Part shown: positions 9,956 to 17,691 of the stretch, piece after piece
How the letters are laid out: the number at the start of each line of letters is the position of its first letter
Position numbering within the stretch: the stretch's first letter is position 1
Assembly (NCBI GenBank): GCA_030525085.1
Contig: JAUNFK010000010.1
Span: 1 to 37,656, forward strand
From: a bacterium
GTDB lineage: Bacteria; Bacillota_I; Bacilli_A; RF39; UBA660
Length of the DNA: 37,656 nt
Direction: 5' to 3'
Made by a program: the position numbers and the translations under genes
The notes under the pieces: model-generated
What the model was told of the DNA's origin: nothing
The model's input: the letters and a program-made list of their open reading frames with translations, nothing else
Databases searched by the model: none

Positions 9956-10535
9956 AAAAATATTGTGGATAACTGCAATATTCTTTGCATTTATAGCAGC
10001 AACTTACATAATAAACGAATCATATGCACTACTACAAACTATTGCATCTGGAAATGCTGAAACTAATACAGGAAGCTGGACAATAAAATTAAACGAAAAA
10101 AATATCTCCAATGGAGTCACCGAAAGCTTCACCTTAAACAACATAATATACGATGAATCAGATGATAACATTGAGAACGGTTATATAGCTCCAGGAAAAA
10201 GTGGTTACTTCGACATTATATTGGATCCAAGTGGTACAGATGTAGCAATAAGTTATGAAATAAACGTTAGATTAGATGAATGTGATTATCCAGATAATAT
10301 AAAGCTCAGCGTAGAAAACACTAGTGCAGACGGAAAAATAGACCAAGATGGAAACACATTTAAAGGATTAATAAGTTTAGATGATATTAAAAGTAATAAG
10401 ACAATCACTTTAAAATTAACTCTAATTTGGGAAAACAATGAAGAATTTAATGAAAGTGATACAAACTTAGGAATTGAAGAAGCAAACAAACTTAAAATAC
10501 CAATTACTGTAACTCTAAATCAATACCAAGGTTAA
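9936..10535 (+). CDS. TasA/CalY-like secreted protein (SipW-dependent type)
   Basis: 199 residues with a hydrophobic export segment (about 9-30) ending near NESYA, followed by the SGNAETNTGSWTIKLN stretch typical of camelysin/TasA-like proteins, in which the mature beta-sandwich starts just after the signal. The rest is predicted beta strands with conserved elements such as IAPGKSGYFDI and a late LTLIWENNEE. It is a clear paralogue of the minus-strand gene at 17667, which has SRWNIKLN and IAPSSEGTFDI at equivalent places. The start overlaps the upstream peptidase-like gene by 20 bases, so translation is probably coupled. In Bacillus, TasA-type proteins are cleaved by SipW and form extracellular fibres or surface layers; a similar role is inferred here. 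Confidence 0.8.
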   Translation: MKKNRTKKILWITAIFFAFIAATYIINESYALLQTIASGNAETNTGSWTIKLNEKNISNGVTESFTLNNIIYDESDDNIENGYIAPGKSGYFDIILDPSGTDVAISYEINVRLDECDYPDNIKLSVENTSADGKIDQDGNTFKGLISLDDIKSNKTITLKLTLIWENNEEFNESDTNLGIEEANKLKIPITVTLNQYQG

Positions 10536-10552
10536 GAAAAGAAGGGATAAAA

Positions 10553-11230
10553 ATGGGAGTACTAAAAAAAATAGTTAAAATAATAACTAATACAATACTT
10601 GTTATTTTATTTATTATTCTAGCAGTCATTATATTTGTTAAAGCCAAAACTCTGCTTAATGGCAATAACTATTTTTAACTTTTTGATTACTCCTTATTTG
10701 ATGTTGAAACCGGCAGTATGGAGCCAGAAATAAGCAAAAACGACATTATCATAACTAAGAAAAGTAGTAGTTATGAAATAAATGATGTTATCACATTTGC
10801 TAAAGACAAAAATTATATAACTCACCGCATTTTAAGCAAAAATAATGATACATATATAACAAAAGGTGATGCCAATAACACTGCTGATAATCCCGTAACT
10901 AATGAGGCTATTATTGGTAAAGTAATAAAAGTATATCCCAATCTAGGTATATGGAAAGAAGTATTTACTAATCCTAAAATATTAGTAATTATATTTGTAA
11001 CTTTAGTAATATTTGATATAGCTTTCTCCTATGAACCTAAAACTAATAAAAAAATTAATATTAAAAAACTAAATAAAGAAGAACCAGAAATAACAAAAAA
11101 TGAAATAAAAGAAATCAAAGATAACATAGATGATTTAGAAGAAGACTACACTATAAGGTTAGATTTAACTCAAATTCAAAAAAACATCAACAAAAAAATA
11201 AATAAAGAGGATAAAATAAACAATGACTAA
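10553..11230 (+). pseudogene. SipW-type signal peptidase interrupted by an in-frame TAA
   Basis: ATG 10553, after a GAAGGG site, opens a frame coding an N-terminal membrane helix of 41 residues ending at TAA 10676-10678. The same frame then continues without any shift to 11230 and carries the full catalytic domain: TGSMEP (Ser55 counting the stop as 42), ITHR (His91) and TKGD (Asp106), then a second membrane helix and a charged tail. No ATG, GTG or TTG lies between the stop and the catalytic serine; the first ATG, at 10718, is the Met just after that serine. A separately started product would therefore lack the nucleophile. Everything else in the frame is intact, so this is a recent nonsense change, a read-through stop or a sequence error. 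If read through, it is a 225-position S26B peptidase serving the flanking TasA-like proteins. Confidence 0.75.
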
Positions 11231-11804
11231 CATAATTAAAAATATAAATAAAACAAAATTTTTATTCTTTTTTAAATACATTGCTATATTTATTTTAGTT
11301 GTTTTTATCATTAATATAATGGAAATAACTTACTCAAAATATTCTTCATCCGCAGAAGGAAATGCCGCTGCAAATATAGCATTTTTCATCGTTGATGTTG
11401 GTACATACGAAAATACAATTTCACTAAACGATTTAGTACCAAGTAACTCAGACTATATATACAAATTTAATGTTAATAACTTTAAAAATGGGAAAAGAAC
11501 AAACGTTAAACTAGACTATAGTATTGAATTTACCACTACTACAAACCTTCCACTAACATATAAAATATATAGAGGGGAAGGGACAGAAAACGTTATAACT
11601 AGCAGTGAAATCATTCAAGATGGTGACATGTACTTTAATAAGCTAAACACAAACCAAGTAGGATCATTCTCATATGAAGAAAATCAAACAGACGTCTATA
11701 CATTAGTAGTAAACTTTCCAATAACATACAACGATAAACCAGACGAATATCAAGGTCTAATCGATTCATTTATAATCAAAATAAATGCAGAACAAAGAAT
11801 ATAA
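11223..11804 (+). CDS. TasA/CalY-like secreted protein
   Basis: 193 residues with a long hydrophobic segment (about 14-36), the MEITYSKYSSSAEGNAAANI junction seen in SipW-dependent TasA-like proteins, and a beta-rich mature part with no cysteine. It begins 8 bases inside the interrupted peptidase gene, with a GAGGAT ribosome binding site, and is the last gene of the operon before a hairpin terminator. The family forms extracellular fibres or surface layers; here the role is inferred from the signal region, size and pairing with a peptidase gene. It is diverged from the other TasA-like proteins of the window, sharing mainly the N-terminal pattern. Confidence 0.7.
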   Translation: MTNIIKNINKTKFLFFFKYIAIFILVVFIINIMEITYSKYSSSAEGNAAANIAFFIVDVGTYENTISLNDLVPSNSDYIYKFNVNNFKNGKRTNVKLDYSIEFTTTTNLPLTYKIYRGEGTENVITSSEIIQDGDMYFNKLNTNQVGSFSYEENQTDVYTLVVNFPITYNDKPDEYQGLIDSFIIKINAEQRI

Positions 11805-11830
11805 GAGAGATATTTTAATCTCTTTTTTTA
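11805..11830 (+). terminator. Intrinsic terminator after the first SipW/TasA operon
   Basis: AGAGAT (11806-11811) pairs with ATCTCT (11818-11823) over a 6-base loop and is followed by a run of T. It starts at the stop codon of the preceding gene. Confidence 0.65.
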
Positions 11831-11842
11831 ATTATATTTGTA

Positions 11843-11851
11843 TGTTATAAT
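11843..11851 (+). promoter_or_regulatory. Extended -10 promoter of the ATPase/DUF2357 operon
   Basis: TGTTATAAT is a perfect extended -10 element; no good -35 is visible, only the T-rich tail of the preceding terminator. It lies 25 bases before ATG 11877, which has an AGGTGA site. Confidence 0.6.
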
Positions 11852-11876
11852 ATAAAATGTAAGAGTAGGTGAAGAT

Positions 11877-12785
11877 ATGAAGTTTATTAAAAAACACAAA
11901 ATTATTTTTTTAAGCCTACTTATTATCATCATGTTACCACTTACAATAACTTTCTCTAAATACATCTATTCCAAAGTAATAGACTATATCTTAGAAACCA
12001 AAAAGTTTTACTTTAACAGTGATAAACTAACCAAGGACGGTAAAATATATGAGATAAATAACTGGTCAGGAACAGACCCTTTTAATATTGAGTTTGATTT
12101 AAACAACAGAAAAAATAATCTTCTTTATAGTGATAGTGATATTGAATATGAATTAAATGTTGAATGTGAAGAAGAAACATTATGCTCAATAACTAATAAA
12201 ACTGGCGTAATATACAAAGAAGAAAACAGTGAAGTCTTTAACCTTACAATTACACCTAAAAGAGTATTTAATGTAAATGAAGAAATAACCGTTAAAGTAG
12301 CTGGAAAATCTTTATCACCTTATAAAAAAACTTTATCAGCTACTTTTAAAATAAAAGTAGGAACCCAAGGATTAACTTATGAAATAAAAGATGCAAGTCT
12401 TCAGCCATACTTAATGTTTAACATAACTAACACAAGGCAGTCATATTTTGCAAGAACAGCCTTTGGTAACTATAATGTTGGTGATGAAATCATCGCAGAA
12501 GATTATCTTGCTTTATCAGATGCTGATAAACAAAACTTTAGTAGTGCTCGCATAACTCTATCATTTGATCCAAACGTTGTCATCTTAGATACAACTGCAA
12601 ACATTACTGAAAGTAGTGACAAACTATACACAACAGTAGATGGTGTTTCCTACATAAGCTCAATCACATTCGATATGGATGCGGTTAGTAGTAAAGCTAT
12701 CAGATTCTATAAAAAAGACACCAGCAAAGATTACACATATCCAATAACTACAACAACACCAATTATTAATTTTAGTGCATTATAG
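11877..12785 (+). CDS. Secreted or membrane-anchored beta-rich protein of unknown function
   Basis: 302 residues. A basic N-terminus is followed by a membrane/export segment (about 9-26) ending in TFSKYIYSKV, faintly like the SipW-type junction of its TasA-like neighbours. The remainder is predicted beta, with two or three sandwich-like domains (about 40-100, 100-160 and 165-300). One pair of cysteines close together (CEEETLC, about 97-103) could form a disulfide outside the cell. I do not recognise a named family. It is the first gene of the operon that carries the McrB-like ATPase, DUF2357-like protein, SipW and another TasA-like protein, so an extracellular substrate or receptor of that machinery is a reasonable guess, no more. 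The next gene starts 9 bases downstream. Confidence 0.65.
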   Translation: MKFIKKHKIIFLSLLIIIMLPLTITFSKYIYSKVIDYILETKKFYFNSDKLTKDGKIYEINNWSGTDPFNIEFDLNNRKNNLLYSDSDIEYELNVECEEETLCSITNKTGVIYKEENSEVFNLTITPKRVFNVNEEITVKVAGKSLSPYKKTLSATFKIKVGTQGLTYEIKDASLQPYLMFNITNTRQSYFARTAFGNYNVGDEIIAEDYLALSDADKQNFSSARITLSFDPNVVILDTTANITESSDKLYTTVDGVSYISSITFDMDAVSSKAIRFYKKDTSKDYTYPITTTTPIINFSAL

Positions 12786-12794
12786 GAGGTAAAA

Positions 12795-13766
12795 ATGGGT
12801 AGTAAAATAGAAATATACACAAACTACATTGAAAATTGTTTATTTACTTACTTTAAATATCTTTTAGGTAAAACATATAAATATAGTATAGTAAAAATCT
12901 TTATAACGAAATACATAGAAGTAAGATACTATAACAATGCAATTTACAGAGACAAGAATCTATCAGACAAACTAGGAAAAGAATTTAAATTAATAGCTAA
13001 AGAACTAATGAAAGAAGATGATTCTGATAGTGAGCTAATTAAAAATATCTGCGCATTATTTGGTTATGTTTTATATTTTGATGATGCCTGTGAGTATACA
13101 GACCTTAATATATTAATTGATTCACTATTTGAAGAAACTTATGTTTTAGCAGATACTGATATTAAACCTGAATTTACTAATTTCATCAAAGAAACAATAA
13201 CTAAAAAAGAAGCATATCACAAACTATTCACTACTAAAGAGTTTGACCTAAAATATAAGAGATATAAGAAAAATGTTTACAAAGTAACTATTGAAAACAA
13301 CATAGATGTAGGTAAGTTATACAGTGACTACGCTAAAGAAAAAGCCTTTAATGAAGGAACAATAAATGAAGATAAAAACTATGTTTTAATTAGAATACTA
13401 TCTGAAAAGCTTTTGCAAGATGCTATCAAAAGTGATTTCACTCAAAAATATATCATTGAATTACCAGAAACATTCTTTGCAAAGCCTAAAAAATACAAAA
13501 AACTAATATCAATGTTAGATAACGATTTAATTAGAAGCAGAATAAATCTTAAGATAACTTATGAAGAATACATGAATCATAAAGAAATAATAAACGAATC
13601 AATTAATTTGGGAATAAGCTTTGCCCTAGAGTTAGATGAAACATTTGACAACTCATTTAATACTCTAGTATTATTTAAATATGTTATTGTATATGAACAT
13701 CTTGACTGTTACGATGCTCTAACCGAAGACAAAAATGCTTTTGGAACAACAATAATTACACTATAA
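12795..13766 (+). CDS. Hypothetical soluble protein co-encoded with the McrB-like ATPase
   Basis: 323 residues, mixed alpha/beta, without a signal peptide or clear membrane helix. It is preceded by a strong AGGAGG site and followed 10 bases later by the membrane-tethered AAA+ ATPase, so the two are surely co-expressed. I do not recognise the N-terminal two thirds. The C-terminal part (about 250-305), with NLKITYEEYMNH, LGISFALELDE and later FKYVIVYEH, has the spacing of the closing strands of an EAL-type TIM barrel, but the metal and catalytic residues of a working phosphodiesterase are not seen. That resemblance is weak. A role as adaptor or regulator of the ATPase module is inferred only from gene order. 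Confidence 0.6.
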   Translation: MGSKIEIYTNYIENCLFTYFKYLLGKTYKYSIVKIFITKYIEVRYYNNAIYRDKNLSDKLGKEFKLIAKELMKEDDSDSELIKNICALFGYVLYFDDACEYTDLNILIDSLFEETYVLADTDIKPEFTNFIKETITKKEAYHKLFTTKEFDLKYKRYKKNVYKVTIENNIDVGKLYSDYAKEKAFNEGTINEDKNYVLIRILSEKLLQDAIKSDFTQKYIIELPETFFAKPKKYKKLISMLDNDLIRSRINLKITYEEYMNHKEIINESINLGISFALELDETFDNSFNTLVLFKYVIVYEHLDCYDALTEDKNAFGTTIITL

Positions 13767-13776
13767 GGAGGTACAT

Positions 13777-15306
13777 ATGAACACATTTTTAAGATTCCTA
13801 TATGAATTACTAAGCCAGTTCTTTTCTGGATTTAAAAATATCTTTGTTGGTCTATTTAGTGGCATTGTAACAATCTTTAATGTAAACAAGTACATAAGCA
13901 TTATTCAAGACTATAAAAAAGACCTAAGCGTAGGCGAGTGGATACTAGTTGTTCTAATAATGTTAATTATTGTCGCAATCTTAGCTTTAATAATATTCCT
14001 ATTTGTTATCTTAATTAAAAAGATATTTAAATTCAAAAAAACACTTGTCGAACAAGAATCTTTAATTGAAGAAATTGGCGATTTAAATGGCAAAGTAGCA
14101 ACAATGATGAAAGAAAAAGAAGAAATTCTCGCAATGAAAGTAAGTCAAATTGGCTTAAAACCTAACGAAAGTGCTACTGAAGAGCCGGGCTCAGAAGAAA
14201 ATGAAAACGAATTAGGTGATGATGCAAACATCAGATTCTCAAAATTAAACGAAATAGATATCGAATTTAAAAATTACAAAATTCAAAACTACAATAATAG
14301 TTTCACCTTACCAGAACTTGTTGAGCTATTTAGAAACTTTGCCGCATCTCAGTTAAAACTATACTATTCACCAGAAATGATTAGATTATTTATATCAGCA
14401 CTAGCGTCAACAAAAATCGTTATTTTACAAGGTATTTCTGGTACAGGTAAAACATCACTTGCATACGCATGGGGAAAATTCCTTAAACATGACTCATGTA
14501 TCGCATCAGTTCAGCCGTCATGGAGAGACCGTTCTGAAGTATTCGGTTACTTCAACGAATTCACACGCAAATTTAATGAAACAGATATCCTAAAAGAAAT
14601 ATACAAAGCAGGATATACCGATGACGTGTACACGATAATTCTAGATGAAATGAACATCTCACGTGTAGAATACTATTTTGCCGAAATGCTATCAATTCTA
14701 GAAATGCCAAACCATGATGAATGGATAATCGAAATCGTATCATCTGCCTGGAAAAATGACCCAGTTCACCTAAAAGGTGGGAAACTACACATCGCTGACA
14801 ACGTTTGGTACATTGGTACAATCAACAACGATGACTCAACATTTATGGTAACAGATAAAGTATACGACCGTGCCATGCCAATCGATATCAACGACAAAGG
14901 TAAAGTATTTACACCAATCGATACACCAGCTCAGGATATCAACTACTCATACCTAAATAATTTATTTCAAACGGCAATTGAAACATACCCAATGTCAGAT
15001 GAAATGTATGCTAAAATCGAAGAAATGGACAACTACGTTATTAAACATTTCCGTATTGCTTTCGGTAATCGTATCGTAGCTCACATGAGAAAATTCGTAC
15101 CAGTATATGTAGCTTGTGGTGGAGAAGAAGTATCTGGAGTAGATTACTTCATCGCCCGTAAGATCTTAAGAAAATTCGAGCAGTTAAACATCTCATACAT
15201 TAGAGATGAAATAGATGATTTTGTAAAATACTTAAATACAACATTTGGACAAGACAAAATGCATGAATGCATCGAATACGTTCAAAGACTTAAGAAGATG
15301 TCATAG
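13777..15306 (+). CDS. Membrane-tethered McrB-like AAA+ ATPase
   Basis: 509 residues. A hydrophobic N-terminus (possible reentrant or membrane segment about 8-33, strong membrane helix about 54-81) is followed by a short coiled coil and an acidic linker (about 85-150), then an AAA+ domain of the McrB/MoxR-dynein group. Walker A is GISGTGKTS (219-227), Walker B is IILDEMN (287-293), and a sensor-1 region GTINNDDST (347-355) leads to KVYDRA (361-366), which supplies the probable arginine finger. The STF...KVYDRA form fits McrB-like ATPases that pair with DUF2357 or McrC-like partners. Such a partner is encoded 8 bases downstream. McrB itself is a soluble restriction motor, so a membrane anchor is unusual and suggests work at the membrane, perhaps on export or assembly of the surface proteins in this operon. 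The role is inferred. A strong GGAGG site precedes the ATG. Confidence 0.85.
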   Translation: MNTFLRFLYELLSQFFSGFKNIFVGLFSGIVTIFNVNKYISIIQDYKKDLSVGEWILVVLIMLIIVAILALIIFLFVILIKKIFKFKKTLVEQESLIEEIGDLNGKVATMMKEKEEILAMKVSQIGLKPNESATEEPGSEENENELGDDANIRFSKLNEIDIEFKNYKIQNYNNSFTLPELVELFRNFAASQLKLYYSPEMIRLFISALASTKIVILQGISGTGKTSLAYAWGKFLKHDSCIASVQPSWRDRSEVFGYFNEFTRKFNETDILKEIYKAGYTDDVYTIILDEMNISRVEYYFAEMLSILEMPNHDEWIIEIVSSAWKNDPVHLKGGKLHIADNVWYIGTINNDDSTFMVTDKVYDRAMPIDINDKGKVFTPIDTPAQDINYSYLNNLFQTAIETYPMSDEMYAKIEEMDNYVIKHFRIAFGNRIVAHMRKFVPVYVACGGEEVSGVDYFIARKILRKFEQLNISYIRDEIDDFVKYLNTTFGQDKMHECIEYVQRLKKMS

Positions 15307-15314
15307 GGGTTAAC

Positions 15315-16439
15315 ATGAAAAGGGATTTAAAAATATTTGAACTTTATGATACTAGTAATAAAAAAAGAATAGATGAATTTAATGCTAATGTAAAATCAAA
15401 CTATACAATTGAAACCAACTATGAAAAAAATGATGTCGACTTCGAATGGCTAACTATTATTGAAGAAACCGTTAGATATCTAGATAATATCTTAAGAAGC
15501 CCCAACCGTTTTATCGTAAACGAAGAAGAAGTTGTTCAAATTGAAAAAGCTAGAAAAATAACTGTAGAAAGCATTAAACACTTATCTAAACATACTAACT
15601 TTATTCAAGAAATAGAAGCAAATGGTGACGTTAAGCCATCAAAAATATTAAACATCAATAAAGAAGAAAGCTACAACACATACGAAAATAGATTTATCTA
15701 TACACTTATTTTAAATACAGAACAATTTATTATAATGAGAAAAAAGAAACTTATTCTATCTTCATCACTAAAAGATTATAAAAACTGTGAATATAGTGGA
15801 AGTAGTAGAGTAGGAAGTGAAAATGTTACCTTTAGTTTAAACATTAATTCTAGAGTATTTAGTAAAGAATCAACTAAACAAGAAGAAAATGAATTACTTG
15901 CAAGAATTAAAAAAGTAGAAGACAAAGTAGCTGATCTTAAGAAAAGTGAAGTCTTTAAAACACTTACTAAATTACACGTTGCAAAAGTAGTTCCACCAAT
16001 CAAGAAAACAAACTTAATTCTTAAGAATCCAAACTTTCAATATGCTACAAAATTATGGGATTATCTTCAATCATATAATGAAAAAGTATCATTAAAAAGT
16101 GAAAAAAGCAAAGCAACAATTAAAGATAATCCAGAATTACAAAGTTTGTTAGACAATGCAATCCTTCTTCAGTACTTAGTTCTTAATAGTACTGGTAAAT
16201 CTAAAGATAAAATTTCTGAAGAAGATAGAAGACAAAAAATAGAAGAAATAACCGAAGAAATGATTACTAAAATTGTAGAACTAAATTCTGATTTGCCAAT
16301 GACAAAACTTGAAGAAATAATTGGAGACAAAATAGCAGTAATCCGAAATAAAAAAGAAGCTTCTATTGAAGAAATTCAAAGTAAGTATGACGTTAAAATA
16401 AGACAGTTCTTAGATAAAATAGAGAGCTTTAGATTTTAG
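15315..16439 (+). CDS. DUF2357-like (McrC-type partner) protein
   Basis: 374 residues, soluble and largely helical. Two stretches are typical of DUF2357/McrC-like partners of McrB-type ATPases: YNTYENRF (120-127) and PPIKKTNLILKNPNF followed by LWDYLQSYNE (about 220-250). I do not see a PD-(D/E)XK nuclease signature; the C-terminal 120 residues are charged helix ending in RQFLDKIESFRF. In McrBC systems the C partner stimulates the ATPase and usually carries the nuclease. A nuclease-less partner argues that this module does not cut DNA, or that the nuclease is elsewhere. It lies between the ATPase (8 bases upstream) and a SipW gene (8 bases downstream). Family assignment is from remembered motifs, so moderate. 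Confidence 0.7.
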   Translation: MKRDLKIFELYDTSNKKRIDEFNANVKSNYTIETNYEKNDVDFEWLTIIEETVRYLDNILRSPNRFIVNEEEVVQIEKARKITVESIKHLSKHTNFIQEIEANGDVKPSKILNINKEESYNTYENRFIYTLILNTEQFIIMRKKKLILSSSLKDYKNCEYSGSSRVGSENVTFSLNINSRVFSKESTKQEENELLARIKKVEDKVADLKKSEVFKTLTKLHVAKVVPPIKKTNLILKNPNFQYATKLWDYLQSYNEKVSLKSEKSKATIKDNPELQSLLDNAILLQYLVLNSTGKSKDKISEEDRRQKIEEITEEMITKIVELNSDLPMTKLEEIIGDKIAVIRNKKEASIEEIQSKYDVKIRQFLDKIESFRF

Positions 16440-16447
16440 GTGATAAC

Positions 16448-17017
16448 ATGAAACAATTTATAAAAAAAATAAAAGAAAATAAAATACTTAACATTATTAC
16501 TAAGATAATAAAAACAATCTTATATGTAATTTTAATAGGGCTATTATTTGTTATACTAGTTCAAAAAGTATCTAGAAATAACCTTTCACTAGGTGGAATT
16601 AAGATATTTACTGTAGTAACTGGCTCAATGAAACCTGAATATGTTGAAGGAGACATGCTTGTATCAAAAGAAGTTGCTCCAGAAACAATCAAAGTAGGTG
16701 ACAACGTAGTATATCAAGGTGAAAAAGGAGATATGAGTGGCCTTATAGTAACCCACAAAGTTATTTCAGTAAGAGAAGAAAATGGTAAATACTATTTTAA
16801 AACCAAAGGAATTGCAAACGAAATAGGCGACCCAGAAATAAGTGAAGACCAAATATATGGAAAAATTATTTATAAAATGGGTTTCTTAAGTATTTTAAGT
16901 AGAGTAATGTTAAATATATATGCATACTACATTCTTGCAACAATAATGGGACTTTTAGTTTCTATTCAAGTTGTAAAAATAATATACGATAATGATGATG
17001 AAGAAGAGCAAGAATAG
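16448..17017 (+). CDS. sipW: SipW-type signal peptidase I (S26B), intact
   Basis: 189 residues. An N-terminal membrane helix (about 20-40) is followed by the catalytic domain with TGSMKP (nucleophile Ser60), IKVGDNVVY (81-89), VTHKV (His103, the general base that replaces Lys in this subfamily) and an acidic GDPE (127-130), then a C-terminal membrane helix (about 153-176) and an acidic tail. All catalytic elements are present, unlike the paralogue at 9338. It should cut export signals at the outer face of the membrane. It is preceded by an AGGTGA site, follows the DUF2357-like gene by 8 bases and overlaps the next TasA-like gene by 26 bases, which marks that protein as its probable substrate. 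Confidence 0.88.
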   Translation: MKQFIKKIKENKILNIITKIIKTILYVILIGLLFVILVQKVSRNNLSLGGIKIFTVVTGSMKPEYVEGDMLVSKEVAPETIKVGDNVVYQGEKGDMSGLIVTHKVISVREENGKYYFKTKGIANEIGDPEISEDQIYGKIIYKMGFLSILSRVMLNIYAYYILATIMGLLVSIQVVKIIYDNDDEEEQE

Positions 17018-17678
17018 CGAAACAGAAAGAAGAATAAGAAGAAAAGTTTTTCTAAGATTACTAAAAAAATCTATTAAACCTAAAAATCTTATTTTTCTAA
17101 TAATAATTTTATCTGCAAATACCTTTGCTTGGTTTGTTTACGTTAAAGAAGTTCACACAGACATAAATGTTAAGGTAAGAGCATGGAATGTAGTATTAAC
17201 AAACTCGGAAAGTGAAGTTGTAAACACAATCAATATCGATATAACATCAGCATACCCAGGAATGGAAGAGTTCTCAAATGAGACAAAAGTATACAATCAA
17301 GGAGAATCAAAGGCTGATTTTAAATACACAATTCTTTCAGTCAATGCTTTCGGTAATGAAATTTTCACAAGTGAAAAAATAATTGCCGATGGTGGAACTC
17401 CAACAGATGAAAATCCAACAAGTGCCGAATTAGAAAGTTACTTAAAAGAAGGTATTAAATACCCGTTTAAAATAGAACTATCAGCATCAAATGATAAACT
17501 AGAACCATTAAATGGTGAAGCAACATTCAACGTAAAAATGAACTGGCAATATGAATCTGGCAATGACGAACTTGATACAAAGTGGGGAACTGACGCATAT
17601 AACTACAAAAAAAACAATCCAGATGAACCTGGATTAAAAATAGTAGTAGAATTAAAAATAACACAATCAGTTAGCTAA
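16992..17678 (+). CDS. TasA/CalY-like secreted protein
   Basis: 228 residues. A strongly basic N-terminus with several Arg and Lys precedes a hydrophobic segment (about 32-48) ending in SANTFAWFVYVKEV, the SipW-type cleavage region. The mature part starts with INVKVRAWNVVL and is beta-rich to the end, which reads LKITQSVS. The same C-terminal KITQ is found in the convergent gene at 17667. Translation may start at any of three tandem ATG codons (16992, 16995, 16998) inside the end of the SipW gene; no separate ribosome binding site is obvious, so coupling is likely. Its last codons form the left arm of a shared hairpin terminator. It is a probable fibre or surface-layer subunit. Confidence 0.75.
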   Translation: MMMKKSKNSETERRIRRKVFLRLLKKSIKPKNLIFLIIILSANTFAWFVYVKEVHTDINVKVRAWNVVLTNSESEVVNTINIDITSAYPGMEEFSNETKVYNQGESKADFKYTILSVNAFGNEIFTSEKIIADGGTPTDENPTSAELESYLKEGIKYPFKIELSASNDKLEPLNGEATFNVKMNWQYESGNDELDTKWGTDAYNYKKNNPDEPGLKIVVELKITQSVS

Positions 17679-17691
17679 TTGTGTTATTTTT
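17655..17691. terminator. Bidirectional terminator built from the last codons of two convergent genes
   Basis: A perfect 13-base stem (17655-17667 with 17678-17690) encloses a 10-base loop. It has A runs on the left and T runs on the right, so it can act on both strands. Both arms code for Lys-Ile-Thr-Gln in the two TasA-like genes, which overlap by 12 bases here. Confidence 0.85.

Noticed and set aside
10553-11230. Frameshift in the interrupted peptidase
   Set aside because: The halves before and after the TAA are in the same frame (10553 and 10718 differ by a multiple of three), so it is a nonsense codon and not an indel.
13777-16439. Classical McrBC restriction system
   Set aside because: The ATPase has a membrane helix and no DNA-recognition domain is apparent at its N-terminus, and the DUF2357-like partner shows no PD-(D/E)XK motif by eye. 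It is kept as a related but distinct module.
17667-17669. TGA used for Trp (Mycoplasma code)
   Set aside because: Trp is coded by TGG throughout and no long ORF contains in-frame TGA; the one TGA here ends a gene at a conserved place.
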